Counted from the first letter of the stretch, positions 9,185-18,692 are shown. The stretch is DNA of 64,000 bases from Nocardioides nematodiphilus (GCF_020216525.1 NZ_JAIWOY010000006.1:124001-188000), one strand, 5' to 3'. Numbers and translations are program-made. Notes: generated by a model not told the origin, from the letters alone.

Positions 9185-10594
9185 ATGCCCAACGTCGTGA
9201 TCATCGGTGGAGGACCTGGCGGCTACGAGGCCGCTCTCGTCGCGCAGCAGCTGGGGGCCGACGTCACCGTCGTCGACCGCGACGGACTGGGCGGCAGCGC
9301 CGTCCTGACCGACTGCGTCCCCAGCAAGACGCTGATCGCCACCGCCGAGGTGATGACCGACATGGGCACCGCCTCCGAGCTCGGCATCCACTTCCAGGAC
9401 ACCGAGGGCGACGCGGCCACCAAGCTCACCGTCGACCTCGCCCAGGTCAACACCCGGGTCAAGGCGCTCGCCACCGCCCAGTCCGGTGACATCGAGGCCC
9501 GCCTCCTGCGGCGCGACATCCGGATCGTCAAGGGCATCGGCCGCCTCGGCAAGGGCGCCGGCGCCGGCGGCGGTGAGGTCATCGCCACGCTGCCCGACGG
9601 CACCGAGCAGTCCCTCCACGCCGACAGCGTGCTGATCGCGACGGGTGCGCGCCCGCGCGTCCTGCCCACCGCGCAGCCCGACGGCGAGCGGATCCTGACC
9701 TGGGAGCAGGTCTACGACCTCGACGAGCTGCCCGACCACATGATCGTGGTCGGCTCGGGCGTCACCGGCGCGGAGTTCGCCAGCGCCTACCTCGCGCTCG
9801 GCTGCCAGGTCACCCTGGTCAGCAGCCGCGATCGTGTCCTGCCCGGCGAGGACGCCGACGCCGCCGAGGTGCTCCAGAGCGTCCTGGAGCGCCGCGGCAT
9901 GAACATCCTCGGCAACTCCCGGATGGCCTCGGTCGCCCGTGACGGCGACACCGTCACCGTGGCGCTCTCCGACGGCCGTACCGTCTCCGGCAGCCACTGC
10001 ATCCTCGCGCTCGGGTCGATCCCGAACACCGAGGGCCTCGGGCTGGAGGAGGCCGGCGTCCAGCTCGACGACGGCGGCTTCATCCGGATCGACAAGGTCT
10101 CCCGTACGACCGCTCCGGGCGTCTACGCGGCCGGCGACTGCACCGGCGGCTTCATGCTGGCCAGCGTCGCCGCGATGGCCGGCCGGGTCGCGATGCGCCA
10201 CTTCCTCGGCGACGCGGTGCAGCCGGTCGACCTCAAGGAGATCAGCTCCAACGTCTTCACCAGCCCCGAGATCGCCACCGTGGGCTGGTCGGCCGCGGCG
10301 GTCGAGAAGGGTGAGATCGAGGCCGACGTGGTCAAGCTGGACCTCACCGGCAACGCCCGCGCCAAGATGCAGGGCATCACCGACGGCTTCGTGAAGCTGA
10401 TCGCCCGGCGCGGCAGCGGCGTCGTGGTCGGTGGCGTCGTGGTCGGCCCGCGCGCCAGCGAGCTGATCCACCCGATCGCGCTGGCGGTGAAGGCCAACCT
10501 CACCGCCGACCAGGTCGCCAACACCTTCACGGTCTACCCGTCGCTCAGCGGCTCCACGGCGGAGGTCGCGCGCCGCCTGCACCGCGTCGACTAG
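9185..10594 (+). CDS. NAD(P)H:quinone dehydrogenase-type flavoprotein (LpdA/Rv3303c-like), lacking one redox Cys
   Basis: A 469-residue member of the flavoprotein disulfide reductase family. FAD site GGGPGGYEAA, NAD(P) site GSGVTGAEFA and second FAD segment GVYAAGDCTGG are intact, but the redox motif reads GGSAVLTDCVPSK: the first Cys of the CxxxxC pair is replaced by Val, leaving one Cys. Mycobacterial Rv3303c has the same loss and acts as an NAD(P)H-quinone reductase rather than a lipoamide dehydrogenase; I transfer that function by analogy. CACAAT plus 6 nt precedes the ATG. Its position near deoD matches the mycobacterial neighbourhood. Confidence 0.85.
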   Translation: MPNVVIIGGGPGGYEAALVAQQLGADVTVVDRDGLGGSAVLTDCVPSKTLIATAEVMTDMGTASELGIHFQDTEGDAATKLTVDLAQVNTRVKALATAQSGDIEARLLRRDIRIVKGIGRLGKGAGAGGGEVIATLPDGTEQSLHADSVLIATGARPRVLPTAQPDGERILTWEQVYDLDELPDHMIVVGSGVTGAEFASAYLALGCQVTLVSSRDRVLPGEDADAAEVLQSVLERRGMNILGNSRMASVARDGDTVTVALSDGRTVSGSHCILALGSIPNTEGLGLEEAGVQLDDGGFIRIDKVSRTTAPGVYAAGDCTGGFMLASVAAMAGRVAMRHFLGDAVQPVDLKEISSNVFTSPEIATVGWSAAAVEKGEIEADVVKLDLTGNARAKMQGITDGFVKLIARRGSGVVVGGVVVGPRASELIHPIALAVKANLTADQVANTFTVYPSLSGSTAEVARRLHRVD

Positions 10595-10686
10595 ACCCAG
10601 AAGTCACAGCAGTCTCTGCTTTGCTCGGCACGACCCCTGCCGATCGGTTACCGTCCTAAGGAAACCTGATCGATGGGGGTCGTCCG

Positions 10687-11928
10687 GTGTCGCGTCGTGT
10701 GCTCGGGAAGGTCGCTGCGCTGCTCGCGCTCTGTGTCGCGTGCGCCTCGGTCACGGCTGCGCCCGCAGAGGCGCGCGCCCGGCGCGACAGTGTCATCACC
10801 ACGCCGCTGAGCATCACCGGCTACGGCTTCGGCCACGGTCACGGCATGTCCCAGTACGGCGCCAAGGGCGCGGCCGAGCAGGGCCTCACGTATCGCCAGA
10901 TCGTCGGCTTCTACTACCCGGGCACGACCTGGGGGACCGCCACCGGCTCGGTGCGGGTGCTGATCACCGCCGACACGACCCGTGCCGTCGCGGTCCTGCC
11001 GCGCGCCGGCCTGTCCGCCGAGCGGGTCGACGGCACCCGCCGGTGGAACCTCGACCGACCGCGCCTGGGCGCGAAGCGCTGGCGGATCGTCCCGGAGCCG
11101 GGCGGCCGTAGCCGCATCGACTACCTCGCCCACGGCTGGCACGCCCTGCGCCGGGCGTCGGGCGATCTCCAGTTCAGCGCCGGTGGTGCGCCGATCTCGC
11201 TGCTGCTGCCCGGCGGGGCCACGGTCGCGTACCGCGGGGTGCTGCGCTCGGCCAGCCCCCACCCCGGCGGCCTGGACCGCGACACCGTCAACGTCGTCTC
11301 GCTGGAGAGCTACCTCAAGGGCGTCGTGCCCCGCGAGATGCCCGCGCTGTGGTCGCCGCAGGCGGTGCGGGCCCAAGCCGTCGCCGCTCGCACGTACGCC
11401 GCCTTCGAGCGCGCCGACCAGCACGGCTACTACCAGCTCTGCGACACCTCCGCGTGCCAGGTGTACGGCGGCTACTCCGGGGAGTATCCGGCCTCCAACG
11501 AGGCCGTCACCGCCACCACCGGCCAGATCCTCACGTACGCCGGAGAGCCGGCCTTCACCCAGTTCTCCGCCAGCAACGGGGGAGCGAGCATGGCCGGCGG
11601 GATGCCGTACCTGGTCTCCAAGCCCGACCCGTACGACACCGCCGCCTCGCCCTACCGCGGCTGGAAGGTGAGCGTCGCGCCAGCGGCGGTGGAGCGGATG
11701 TGGCCGCGGATCGGTCGGCTCACCGCCGTCGCGGTGACGCGCTCGACCCACAACGCCCCGGGCGGTGGCTACGTCTCGAGCGTGGCGATCACCGGTACGA
11801 CGGGCAGCGTCAACGTCAGCGGCGACGCGTTCCGCAGCTTCGCCGGGCTCCGGTCAAGCTGGTTCGCGATCACGTTGCCGAACGGCGCCACCACGCCCTC
11901 GCCTACCCCAAGCACCGTCTCACCGTGA
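10687..11928 (+). CDS. SpoIID/LytB domain secreted protein
   Basis: A 413-residue secreted protein: signal peptide at 1-27 (ending near AEARA), a region with GYGFGHGHGMSQYGAKG, then the SpoIID core with SLESYLKGVVPREMPALW and AVRAQAVAARTYA. SpoIID proteins are lytic transglycosylases acting on glycan strands; the Glu in PREMP matches the catalytic position. The C-terminus is a short Thr/Pro tail. GTG 10687 follows a GGGGG segment 9 nt upstream, and TACCGT near 10648 may be its promoter, so this gene has a short leader. It runs into the palindrome cluster at 11918-12041. Confidence 0.85.
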   Translation: MSRRVLGKVAALLALCVACASVTAAPAEARARRDSVITTPLSITGYGFGHGHGMSQYGAKGAAEQGLTYRQIVGFYYPGTTWGTATGSVRVLITADTTRAVAVLPRAGLSAERVDGTRRWNLDRPRLGAKRWRIVPEPGGRSRIDYLAHGWHALRRASGDLQFSAGGAPISLLLPGGATVAYRGVLRSASPHPGGLDRDTVNVVSLESYLKGVVPREMPALWSPQAVRAQAVAARTYAAFERADQHGYYQLCDTSACQVYGGYSGEYPASNEAVTATTGQILTYAGEPAFTQFSASNGGASMAGGMPYLVSKPDPYDTAASPYRGWKVSVAPAAVERMWPRIGRLTAVAVTRSTHNAPGGGYVSSVAITGTTGSVNVSGDAFRSFAGLRSSWFAITLPNGATTPSPTPSTVSP

Positions 11929-12041
11929 CACTGTGAGCCCCGGGTGACAGCCCGAGCTGTCACGCCGACTGCGATCCGTCGGCGGGGGCTGAGCTGTCCG
12001 ACGTGTCACCGTGACAGCTCGCCGCTGTCACGGTGACACGT
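11918..12041. repeat. Cluster of TGTCACNGTGACA-type palindromes between convergent genes
   Basis: Three structures lie in 124 bp. One is CTCAC/GTGAG arms with TCACCGTGACA inside (11919-11937), overlapping the SpoIID stop. The second is GTGACAGC-ccga-GCTGTCAC (11944-11963). The third is a perfect hairpin with 18-nt arms ACGTGTCACCGTGACAGC and a 5-nt loop (12001-12041). Each arm of the last contains TGTCACNGTGACA, itself a palindrome. It may be a bidirectional terminator for the SpoIID-like gene and pyc, or a protein-binding array. There is no U-tract. Confidence 0.7.
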
Positions 12042-12054
12042 GGGCACACGAGTC

Positions 12055-15000
12055 TCAGGCCAGGACGAGAACCAGATCCCCGCCCTCGACGGACTGGGTG
12101 CCGCTGAGCGCGATCCGCTGGACCGTGCCGGCGACGGGCGCGGTGATCGCCGCCTCCATCTTCATCGCCTCGATGGTCGCGATCGTGTCACCCGCGGCGA
12201 CCTGGTCGCCGACCTTGGCGCTCACGGTGACGACGCCCTGGAACGGCGCCGCGACCTGGCCGGGCACGGAGGCGTCGGCCTTCTCCGCGGCGGCGACGGC
12301 GGCCGAGACCGAGCGGTCGCGCACCGAGACCGGGCGCAGCTGGCCGTTGAGCGTGGCCATCACCGTGCGGTAGCCGCGCTCGTCGGGCTCGGAGACGGCC
12401 TCGATCGTGACGAAGAGCTGCACGCCCGGCTCGAGCTCGATGACGTGCTCCTCGCCGGCGCGCAGGCCGTAGAGGTAGTCGAGGGTGTCGAGCACGGAGA
12501 CGTCGCCCCAGGTGGAGCGGGCCTCGGCGAAGTCACGCGTCGGGCCGGGGAAGAGCAGGCGGTTCAGCGTCGCACGGCGCCCCGGGTCCGGGGTCGCGGA
12601 GTCTCCCGCGAGCGCGGTCTCGTCCTCGGCGGACAGCGCGGCGGACGACGCGCTCTCCCAGGGCCGACCCTCGATCGCCTTGGAGCGGAACGGCTCGGGC
12701 CAGCCGCCCGGCGGGTCACCGAGCTCGCCGTGCAGGAAGCCGATGACCGAGGCCGGGATGTCGTAGGAGGCCGGGTCCTCGGCGAAGGCCTTCGGGTCCG
12801 CGCCCGCGGCGACGAGGGCCAGAGCGAGGTCGCCGATCACCTTGGAGGACGGGGTCACCTTCGGGACGCGGCCGAGGATGTCGTTCGCGGCGGCGTACAT
12901 CTCCTCGATCTCCTCGAAGCGCTCGCCGAGGCCGAGCGCGATCGCCTGCTGGCGCAGGTTGGAGAGCTGGCCGCCGGGGATCTCGTGGCGGTAGACGCGG
13001 CCGGTCGGCGCGGGCAGGCCCGACTCGAACGGCGCGTAGACGCGGCGCACGGCCTCCCAGTACGGCTCCAGCGCGTTGACCGCGGCCAACGACAGGCCCG
13101 TCTCGCGCGGCGTGTAGTCGGTCGCCGCGACCAGCGAGGACAGCGACGGCTGCGAGGTGGTGCCCGACATCGCCGCGGTGGCAGCGTCGACGGCGTCCAC
13201 GCCGGCCTCGATCGCGGCGGTGAGCGTCGCGAGCTGGCCACCAGGGGTGTCGTGGGTGTGCAGGTGGACCGGCAGGTCGAAGTTCTCCCGCAGCGCGGTC
13301 ACGAGGGTGCGCGCCGCGGGGGCGCGCAGCAGGCCGGCCATGTCCTTGATCGCCAGCACGTGCGCGCCGGCGTCGACGATCTGCTCGGCCAGGCGCAGGT
13401 AGTAGTCGAGCGTGTAGAGCTTCTCGTCGGGGTTCGACAGGTCACCGGTGTAGCACAGCGCGACCTCGGCGATGGTCGAGCCGGTCTCGCGGACCGCCTC
13501 GATCGCCGGACGCATCTGCTCGACGTCGTTGAGCGCGTCGAAGATCCGGAAGATGTCGATGCCGGTCGCCGCCGCCTCCTGGACGAAGGCGTGGGTGACG
13601 CTCGTCGGGTACGGCGTGTAGCCGACCGTGTTGCGACCGCGCAGCAGCATCTGGAGGCTGATGTTCGGCACGGCCTCGCGCAGCGCGGCCAGCCGCTCCC
13701 ACGGGTCCTCGGACAGGAATCGCAGTGCCACGTCGTACGTCGCGCCGCCCCAGGCCTCGAGCGAGAGCAGCTCGGGGGTGGTGCGGGCGACGTGGCGGGC
13801 CACGTCGAGGAGGTCGCGCGTACGGACGCGGGTGGCCAGCAGGGACTGGTGTGCGTCGCGGAAGGTGGTGTCGGTGACGGCGACGGCCGACTGTGCGCGC
13901 AGCGCCGAGGCGAAGCCCTCCGGGCCGAGCTCGAGGAGCCGCTGACGCGAGCCGTTCTTGATCGGCAGCGACAGGTCCAGCTCCGGGAGCTTGCTCGCCG
14001 GGGCGATCGAGACCGGTGCCTCGCCGTGCGGCTTGTTGACCGTCACGTCGGCGAGGTAGGTGAGCAGCTTGGTGCCGCGGTCGCCGGAGGCGCGCGCGGT
14101 CAGCAGCTGCGGGTGGGTCTCGATGAAGGACGTGGTGACGTGCCCCGAGGCGAAGTCGGGGTCGTCGAGCAGTGCCTGGAGGAACGGGATATTCGTCGCG
14201 ACGCCTCGGATGCGGAACTCCGCGACCGCGCGGCGGGCGCGCTTGACGGCGTCCTCGAACGTCCGGCCGCGGCAGGTGAGCTTGGCCAGCATCGAGTCGA
14301 AGTGCGGGCTGATCTCGGCGCCGGTGAAGGTGGTGCCGCCGTCGACGCGCACGCCGGCACCGCCGGGGGAGCGGTACGTGGTGATGGTGCCGGTGTCGGG
14401 ACGGAAGCCGTTGGCCGGGTCCTCGGTGGTGATGCGGCACTGGAGGGCGGCGCCACGCAGCTTGACGGTGTCCTGCGACAGGCCCAGGTCGGCGAGGGTC
14501 TCACCGGAGGCGATCCGCATCTGCGACTGGACGAGGTCGACGTCGGTGACCTCCTCGGTCACGGTGTGCTCGACCTGGATGCGCGGGTTCATCTCGATGA
14601 AGACGTAGTTGCCGGCCGGGTCGAGGAGGAACTCGACGGTGCCGGCGCACGAGTAGCCGATCGACGTGGCGAAGCGGACCGCGTCCGCGCACATCCGCTC
14701 GCGCAGCTCCTCGGGGAGGTGCGGGGCCGGGGCGATCTCGACGACCTTCTGGTGGCGGCGCTGCACCGAGCAGTCGCGCTCGAAGAGGTGCATCACGTTG
14801 CCCTGGCCGTCAGCGAGGATCTGGACCTCGATGTGGCGGGGCTCGACGACGGCCTGCTCGATGAAGACGGTCGGGTCGCCGAAGGCGGCCTCGCCCTCGC
14901 GCATGCAGGTCTCGACGGCCTCGCGCAGCTGGGCCGGGTCGTCGACGCGACGCATGCCGCGCCCGCCGCCGCCGGCGACGGCCTTGACGAAGAGCGGGTA

Positions 15001-15456
15001 CGGGATGGCCTGGGCGGCCTCGACCAGGGCGTCGACGTCGGTGGACGGCTCGACGCTCTGCAGGGTCGGGACGCCGGCGGCCTTGGCGGCCGCGATGGCG
15101 GTCGCCTTGTTGCCGGTGAGCTCCAGGACCTCGATGGAGGGCCCGATGAAGGTGATGCCCTCGCGGGCACACGCCTCGGCCAGGGCCGGGTTCTCCGACA
15201 GGAAGCCGTAGCCCGGGTAGACGGCGTCGGCGCCGGCCTTGACGGCGGCCGCGACGATCGTCTCGGGGTCGAGATAGGTCCGGACGGGGTGGCCCGGCTC
15301 GCCGATCTCGTAGGCCTCGTCCGCCTTCAGGCGGTGCTCGGAGCCACGGTCCTCGTAGGGGTAAACGGCGACGGTCTTGGCGCCGAGCTCATAGGCCGCG
15401 CGGAAAGCTCGGATCGCGATCTCACCACGGTTGGCCACCAGGATCTTCCGGAACAT
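12055..15456 (-). CDS. pyc: Pyruvate carboxylase
   Basis: A 1133-residue single-chain biotin enzyme making oxaloacetate from pyruvate, ATP and bicarbonate (anaplerosis). Order: biotin carboxylase domain (about 1-450; KILVANRGEIAIRA, GGGGRGMR ATP loop, FIEMNPRIQVEHTVTEE), carboxyltransferase TIM barrel (about 530-800; AVTDTTFRDAHQSL, EAWGGATYDVALRF, IKDMAGL metal/substrate residues), allosteric linker, and C-terminal biotinyl domain with EAMKMEAAI. Length matches complete Pyc. ATG 15456 is chosen because TACGGT lies 6 nt upstream; a start 7 codons earlier is less likely. It is followed by the palindrome cluster at 11918. Confidence 0.96.
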   Translation of the reverse strand: MFRKILVANRGEIAIRAFRAAYELGAKTVAVYPYEDRGSEHRLKADEAYEIGEPGHPVRTYLDPETIVAAAVKAGADAVYPGYGFLSENPALAEACAREGITFIGPSIEVLELTGNKATAIAAAKAAGVPTLQSVEPSTDVDALVEAAQAIPYPLFVKAVAGGGGRGMRRVDDPAQLREAVETCMREGEAAFGDPTVFIEQAVVEPRHIEVQILADGQGNVMHLFERDCSVQRRHQKVVEIAPAPHLPEELRERMCADAVRFATSIGYSCAGTVEFLLDPAGNYVFIEMNPRIQVEHTVTEEVTDVDLVQSQMRIASGETLADLGLSQDTVKLRGAALQCRITTEDPANGFRPDTGTITTYRSPGGAGVRVDGGTTFTGAEISPHFDSMLAKLTCRGRTFEDAVKRARRAVAEFRIRGVATNIPFLQALLDDPDFASGHVTTSFIETHPQLLTARASGDRGTKLLTYLADVTVNKPHGEAPVSIAPASKLPELDLSLPIKNGSRQRLLELGPEGFASALRAQSAVAVTDTTFRDAHQSLLATRVRTRDLLDVARHVARTTPELLSLEAWGGATYDVALRFLSEDPWERLAALREAVPNISLQMLLRGRNTVGYTPYPTSVTHAFVQEAAATGIDIFRIFDALNDVEQMRPAIEAVRETGSTIAEVALCYTGDLSNPDEKLYTLDYYLRLAEQIVDAGAHVLAIKDMAGLLRAPAARTLVTALRENFDLPVHLHTHDTPGGQLATLTAAIEAGVDAVDAATAAMSGTTSQPSLSSLVAATDYTPRETGLSLAAVNALEPYWEAVRRVYAPFESGLPAPTGRVYRHEIPGGQLSNLRQQAIALGLGERFEEIEEMYAAANDILGRVPKVTPSSKVIGDLALALVAAGADPKAFAEDPASYDIPASVIGFLHGELGDPPGGWPEPFRSKAIEGRPWESASSAALSAEDETALAGDSATPDPGRRATLNRLLFPGPTRDFAEARSTWGDVSVLDTLDYLYGLRAGEEHVIELEPGVQLFVTIEAVSEPDERGYRTVMATLNGQLRPVSVRDRSVSAAVAAAEKADASVPGQVAAPFQGVVTVSAKVGDQVAAGDTIATIEAMKMEAAITAPVAGTVQRIALSGTQSVEGGDLVLVLA

Positions 15457-15526
15457 GAGGCAACCGTAACCTTGCATAAAGTTACTCGACAGTACACGTC
15501 CATACAGTGTCGCGCGTCCGAAATAC

Positions 15527-15565
15527 GAGGAACGCTGGAGTCATCAGATGACTCCAGCGCTCCTC
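15527..15565 (-). terminator. Hairpin downstream of the acyl-CoA carboxylase alpha gene
   Basis: Stem GAGGA-a-CGCTGGAGTCAT, loop CAG, and the complementary arm with one internal mismatch, 39 nt in all. It lies 21 bp past the stop of the carboxylase gene at 15587 on the same strand, in the pyc upstream gap. Confidence 0.7.
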
Positions 15566-15586
15566 GAAGGTGTGGTGCTGGTGGAC

Positions 15587-17371
15587 CTACTTGATCTCGC
15601 AGATGACCGCGCCGTTGCCGACGGTCTCGCCGACCGTGGCGGACAGGCCCGTGACGACGCCGGCCTTGTGCGCCTTCAGCGGCTGCTCCATCTTCATCGC
15701 CTCGATGACCACGATGGTGTCGCCCTCGGCGACCTCCTGGCCCTCCTCGACGACGACCTTGACGACGGTGCCCTGCATCGGCGAGGCGACGGCGTCACCG
15801 GAGACGGCCGCGCCGGCCTTCTTGCCGCCCGCGCGCTTCGGCTTGGCCTTGGCGGCGGCGCCCGAGCCGGAACCGGCGAGCCCCCCGAGACCGGCCGGGA
15901 TCACGACGTTGAGACGCTTGCCGCCGACCTCGACGACGACGCTCTGGCGCTCGCCGGCCTCCTCAGCCTCGCCGGCTGCCCCGGCGTACGGCTTGATGGT
16001 GTTGTTGAAGTCGGTCTCGATCCACGTCGTGTAGACGTCGAAGGACCCCTCGCCGCTCGGGTTGGAGGCGCCGACCCAGGCCGGGTCGTTGACGATGACC
16101 TCGTCGAACGTGAGCGCGGTCGGCATGCCGTCGACCTCGAACTCGGAGATCGCGCGGCGCGAGCGCTCGATCGCCTGGGTGCGGTCCTTGCCGGTGACGA
16201 TCAGCTTCGCGATCAGCGAGTCGAACGCGCCCGGGATGGTCTCGCCGACCTCGTAGCCGCCGTCGACGCGGATGCCCGGGCCCTGCGGCGGGTTCCACTT
16301 GGTCAGCGTGCCGGGGGCCGGCATGAAGTTGTTGCCGCCGTCCTCGGCGTTGATGCGGTACTCGATCGAGTGGCCCTTGATCTCCGGGTCGCCGTAGCCG
16401 AGCTCCTCGCCCGCGGCGATGCGGAACATCTCGCGGACCAGGTCGATGCCGGTGACCTCCTCGGAGACGCAGTGCTCGACCTGGAGACGGGTGTTGACCT
16501 CGAGGAAGGAGATGGTCCCGTCCGCTGCGACCAGGAACTCACACGTGCCCGCGCCGACGTAACCGGCCTCCTTCAGGATCGCCTTGGACGAGGTGTAGAG
16601 GCGCTCGATCTGCTCGTCGCTGAGGAACGGGGCAGGGGCCTCCTCGACCAGCTTCTGGTGGCGACGCTGGAGCGAGCAGTCGCGGGTGGAGACGACCACG
16701 ACGTTGCCGTGGCTGTCGGCGAGACACTGGGTCTCGACGTGGCGCGGCTTGTCGAGGAACTTCTCGACGAGGCACTCGCCGCGGCCGAAGGCGCTGACGG
16801 CCTCGCGGGTGGCGGACTCGAACGCGTCCGGGATCTCCTCGAGGGTGCGGGCGACCTTGAGGCCGCGACCGCCGCCGCCGAAGACCGCCTTGATGGCGAC
16901 CGGGAGGCCGTACTCGTTGGCGAAGGCGACGATCTCGTCGGCGTTCTTCACCGGGTCCTTGAGGCCCGGGGCGAGCGGGGCGCCGGCGGCCTCGGCGATG
17001 GCCTTGGCCTTCGCCTTGTCGCCGAGCGCGTCGATGGCGGCGGGGGAGGGGCCGATCCAGATCAGCCCGGCGTCGATGACGGCCTGGGCGAAGTGGGCGT
17101 TCTCGGCGAGGAAGCCGTAGCCCGGGTGGATCGAGTCGGCGCCGGACTGCTTCGCGGCGGCGATGATCTTCTCGATCGAGAGGTAGGAGTCGGCCGGCGT
17201 CGCGCCGTCGAGCGAGTACGCCTCGTCGGCCAGCCGGACGAACAGCGCGTCGCGATCCGGCTCGGCGTAGACGGCGACGGAGCCGATGCCCGCGTCCTTG
17301 CATGCCCGGATCACGCGTACGGCGATCTCTCCGCGGTTGGCGATCAGCACCTTGGCCAGCGGCTTGCTCAA
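15587..17371 (-). CDS. Acetyl-/propionyl-CoA carboxylase alpha subunit (biotin carboxylase + BCCP)
   Basis: A 594-residue alpha chain of the actinobacterial acyl-CoA carboxylases (AccA2/AccA3 type). Biotin carboxylase at about 1-450 ([41 protein letters not shown]), an Ala/Gly/Lys-rich linker, and a C-terminal biotin carrier with [10 protein letters not shown]. It supplies carboxybiotin to separate beta subunits for malonyl- and methylmalonyl-CoA; no beta subunit is in the window. I start at TTG 17371 because GAGGAG lies 5 nt upstream; the GTG two codons earlier overlaps that site. Proximity to maf resembles the Streptomyces accA2-maf region. Confidence 0.92.
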   Translation of the reverse strand: MSKPLAKVLIANRGEIAVRVIRACKDAGIGSVAVYAEPDRDALFVRLADEAYSLDGATPADSYLSIEKIIAAAKQSGADSIHPGYGFLAENAHFAQAVIDAGLIWIGPSPAAIDALGDKAKAKAIAEAAGAPLAPGLKDPVKNADEIVAFANEYGLPVAIKAVFGGGGRGLKVARTLEEIPDAFESATREAVSAFGRGECLVEKFLDKPRHVETQCLADSHGNVVVVSTRDCSLQRRHQKLVEEAPAPFLSDEQIERLYTSSKAILKEAGYVGAGTCEFLVAADGTISFLEVNTRLQVEHCVSEEVTGIDLVREMFRIAAGEELGYGDPEIKGHSIEYRINAEDGGNNFMPAPGTLTKWNPPQGPGIRVDGGYEVGETIPGAFDSLIAKLIVTGKDRTQAIERSRRAISEFEVDGMPTALTFDEVIVNDPAWVGASNPSGEGSFDVYTTWIETDFNNTIKPYAGAAGEAEEAGERQSVVVEVGGKRLNVVIPAGLGGLAGSGSGAAAKAKPKRAGGKKAGAAVSGDAVASPMQGTVVKVVVEEGQEVAEGDTIVVIEAMKMEQPLKAHKAGVVTGLSATVGETVGNGAVICEIK

Positions 17372-17480
17372 CGTCACTCCTCGATCGACTCCGACGCCCA
17401 CTTGGACGATCGGGCCGACTGTACCGGCGATTCGGCCGCGTTGGGTGTGACGGCCGTTACGTCGTCCGGCCCCGTAGGCG

Positions 17481-17571
17481 CTCCGCGCCCGGCACCTCGT
17501 GCGTGGCCAGCGCCACAGCTCGTCCCTCGCTCGCGCTGCCGCTCGGTTCGTCGCCTACGCTTGCGGCCGTG
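17481..17571 (+). repeat. Dispersed promoter-bearing repeat, copy A
   Basis: About 90 bp ending in the -10 and start codon of the gtrA-like gene. It aligns over its length with 30831-30922, including the core AGCTCGTCCCTCGCTCGCG at 17517 (the 29-bp cores differ at two positions) and the closing TACGCT...GTG. A shorter copy of the core is at 29751. Confidence 0.6.
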
Positions 17572-18120
17572 TCGAGGTGGAGAAGGATCGCTGGCGAGGC
17601 CAGCCGGTTCATGGCGGTCGGTGCCATCGCCACCCTGGTCGCGGTGCTGCTCTACAACTGGCTCGCCTACGAGCCGCAGGGCCTGTGGTCGCCGCTGCAC
17701 CGGCACATCACGCTCTCCTACATCGTCTCGCACGGCGTCGGCATGCTCGTCTCGTACGAGCTCTCGCGGCGCTGGACCTTCAAGGAGCGCTCCGAGCGGC
17801 AGCCGGGTGAGGGCTTCCTCTCGTACGCGATCATCAACATCCTCACGATGGTCACGATCCCGGTCGGCTGCCTCTGGGTGAGCCGGCACGGGCTCGGCTA
17901 CACCAGCGGCCTGGCCGACAACCTGTCCGGCAACGTGGTCGGGCTGCTGATCTCCCAGGTGGCGCGGTTCTACCTGTTCCGCCGCTTCGTCTTCAGGCGG
18001 CCGATCCACTACATCGAGGTCTACGACGACCCGCACGCGCTCAGCGAGGCGGAGCCTGGGTCGTCGGATGAGCATCGGGACGGGTCCAGAGCGCCGTCCA
18101 CGAGTGACCGAGTGAGCTGA
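17569..18120 (+). CDS. GtrA family membrane protein
   Basis: A 183-residue protein with four predicted transmembrane helices and the GtrA family pattern (FMAVGAIATLVAVLLYNWL, then YELSRRWTFKER and FRRFVFR, the basic-aromatic turn after each helix pair). GtrA proteins help translocate polyprenyl-linked sugars for cell-surface polysaccharides. GTG 17569 has TACGCT 7 nt upstream (leaderless); the upstream part of the frame is the dispersed repeat, not coding. Its last 80 bp overlap the convergent maf gene, encoding a hydrophilic tail that may not be functionally constrained. Confidence 0.85.
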   Translation: MSRWRRIAGEASRFMAVGAIATLVAVLLYNWLAYEPQGLWSPLHRHITLSYIVSHGVGMLVSYELSRRWTFKERSERQPGEGFLSYAIINILTMVTIPVGCLWVSRHGLGYTSGLADNLSGNVVGLLISQVARFYLFRRFVFRRPIHYIEVYDDPHALSEAEPGSSDEHRDGSRAPSTSDRVS

Positions 18121-18691
18121 CCAGGTCGCGCACGAGCGGCAGGCTGACGCCCACCACGTTGTGATGGTCGCCCTCGATGCCGCTGACGAACGCGCCGCCG
18201 AGTCCGTCGACGGTGAAGGCACCGGCGACCTGCAGCGGCTCGCCGGTCGCGACGTACGCGGTGATCTCCTCGTCCGAGAGGTCGGCGAAGTGCACCGTCG
18301 TGGTGGCGTACGCACTCTCCTCGCGCCCGGTGGCGGTGTCGATCACGGCGTGGCCGGAGACCAGCACCCCGCTGCGGCCACGCATCGCCTGCCAGCGCCG
18401 GGTCGCCTCCTCGGGCGTGTGCGGCTTGCCGAGCGGGAGATCCCGGTAGCCGGGGGCGTCGAGCTCGAGGACCGAGTCGCAGCCGAGGACGAGCGCGTCC
18501 TTCGGGCAGTCGTCGCGTTCGGCCACCGCGCGGGCCTTGAGCTGGGCCAGGCCGAGCGCGATCGGGCGCGGGGGAAGGCCGTCGAGCACGCTCTCGTCCA
18601 CGCCGCTGACGATCACCGTCGGCTCGATCCCGGCGTTGCGCAGGGTCTGCAGGCGAGCGGGGGACTGGGAGGCGAGCACGAACGTCGTCAC
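18041..18691 (-). CDS. maf: Maf family nucleotide pyrophosphatase
   Basis: A 216-residue house-cleaning enzyme hydrolysing non-canonical or modified nucleoside triphosphates. Motifs: FVLASQSPARLQTLRNAGI (substrate loop with S-x-R), VLGCDSVLEL (metal Asp), LGKPHTPEEA, and ITAYVATGEPLQVAGAFTVDG. The start GTG at 18691 is separated from the discriminator base of the preceding tRNA by one nucleotide, so tRNA 3' processing would leave an almost leaderless maf mRNA. The C-terminal 80 bp overlap gtrA on the other strand. Last member of the bcp - ABM - tRNA - maf run. Confidence 0.92.
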   Translation of the reverse strand: MTTFVLASQSPARLQTLRNAGIEPTVIVSGVDESVLDGLPPRPIALGLAQLKARAVAERDDCPKDALVLGCDSVLELDAPGYRDLPLGKPHTPEEATRRWQAMRGRSGVLVSGHAVIDTATGREESAYATTTVHFADLSDEEITAYVATGEPLQVAGAFTVDGLGGAFVSGIEGDHHNVVGVSLPLVRDLVSSLGHSWTALWTRPDAHPTTQAPPR

Positions 18692-18692
18692 G

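Noticed and set aside
12040..15594. 1184-codon open frame on the plus strand opposite pyc
   Set aside because: A codon-bias shadow of pyruvate carboxylase: low-complexity Arg/Gly/Asp/Val composition, no motif, and it spans the palindrome cluster.
15548..17881. 777-codon plus-strand frame opposite the acyl-CoA carboxylase gene
   Set aside because: Same shadow pattern, running without a break into the promoter repeat and into gtrA in a wrong frame.
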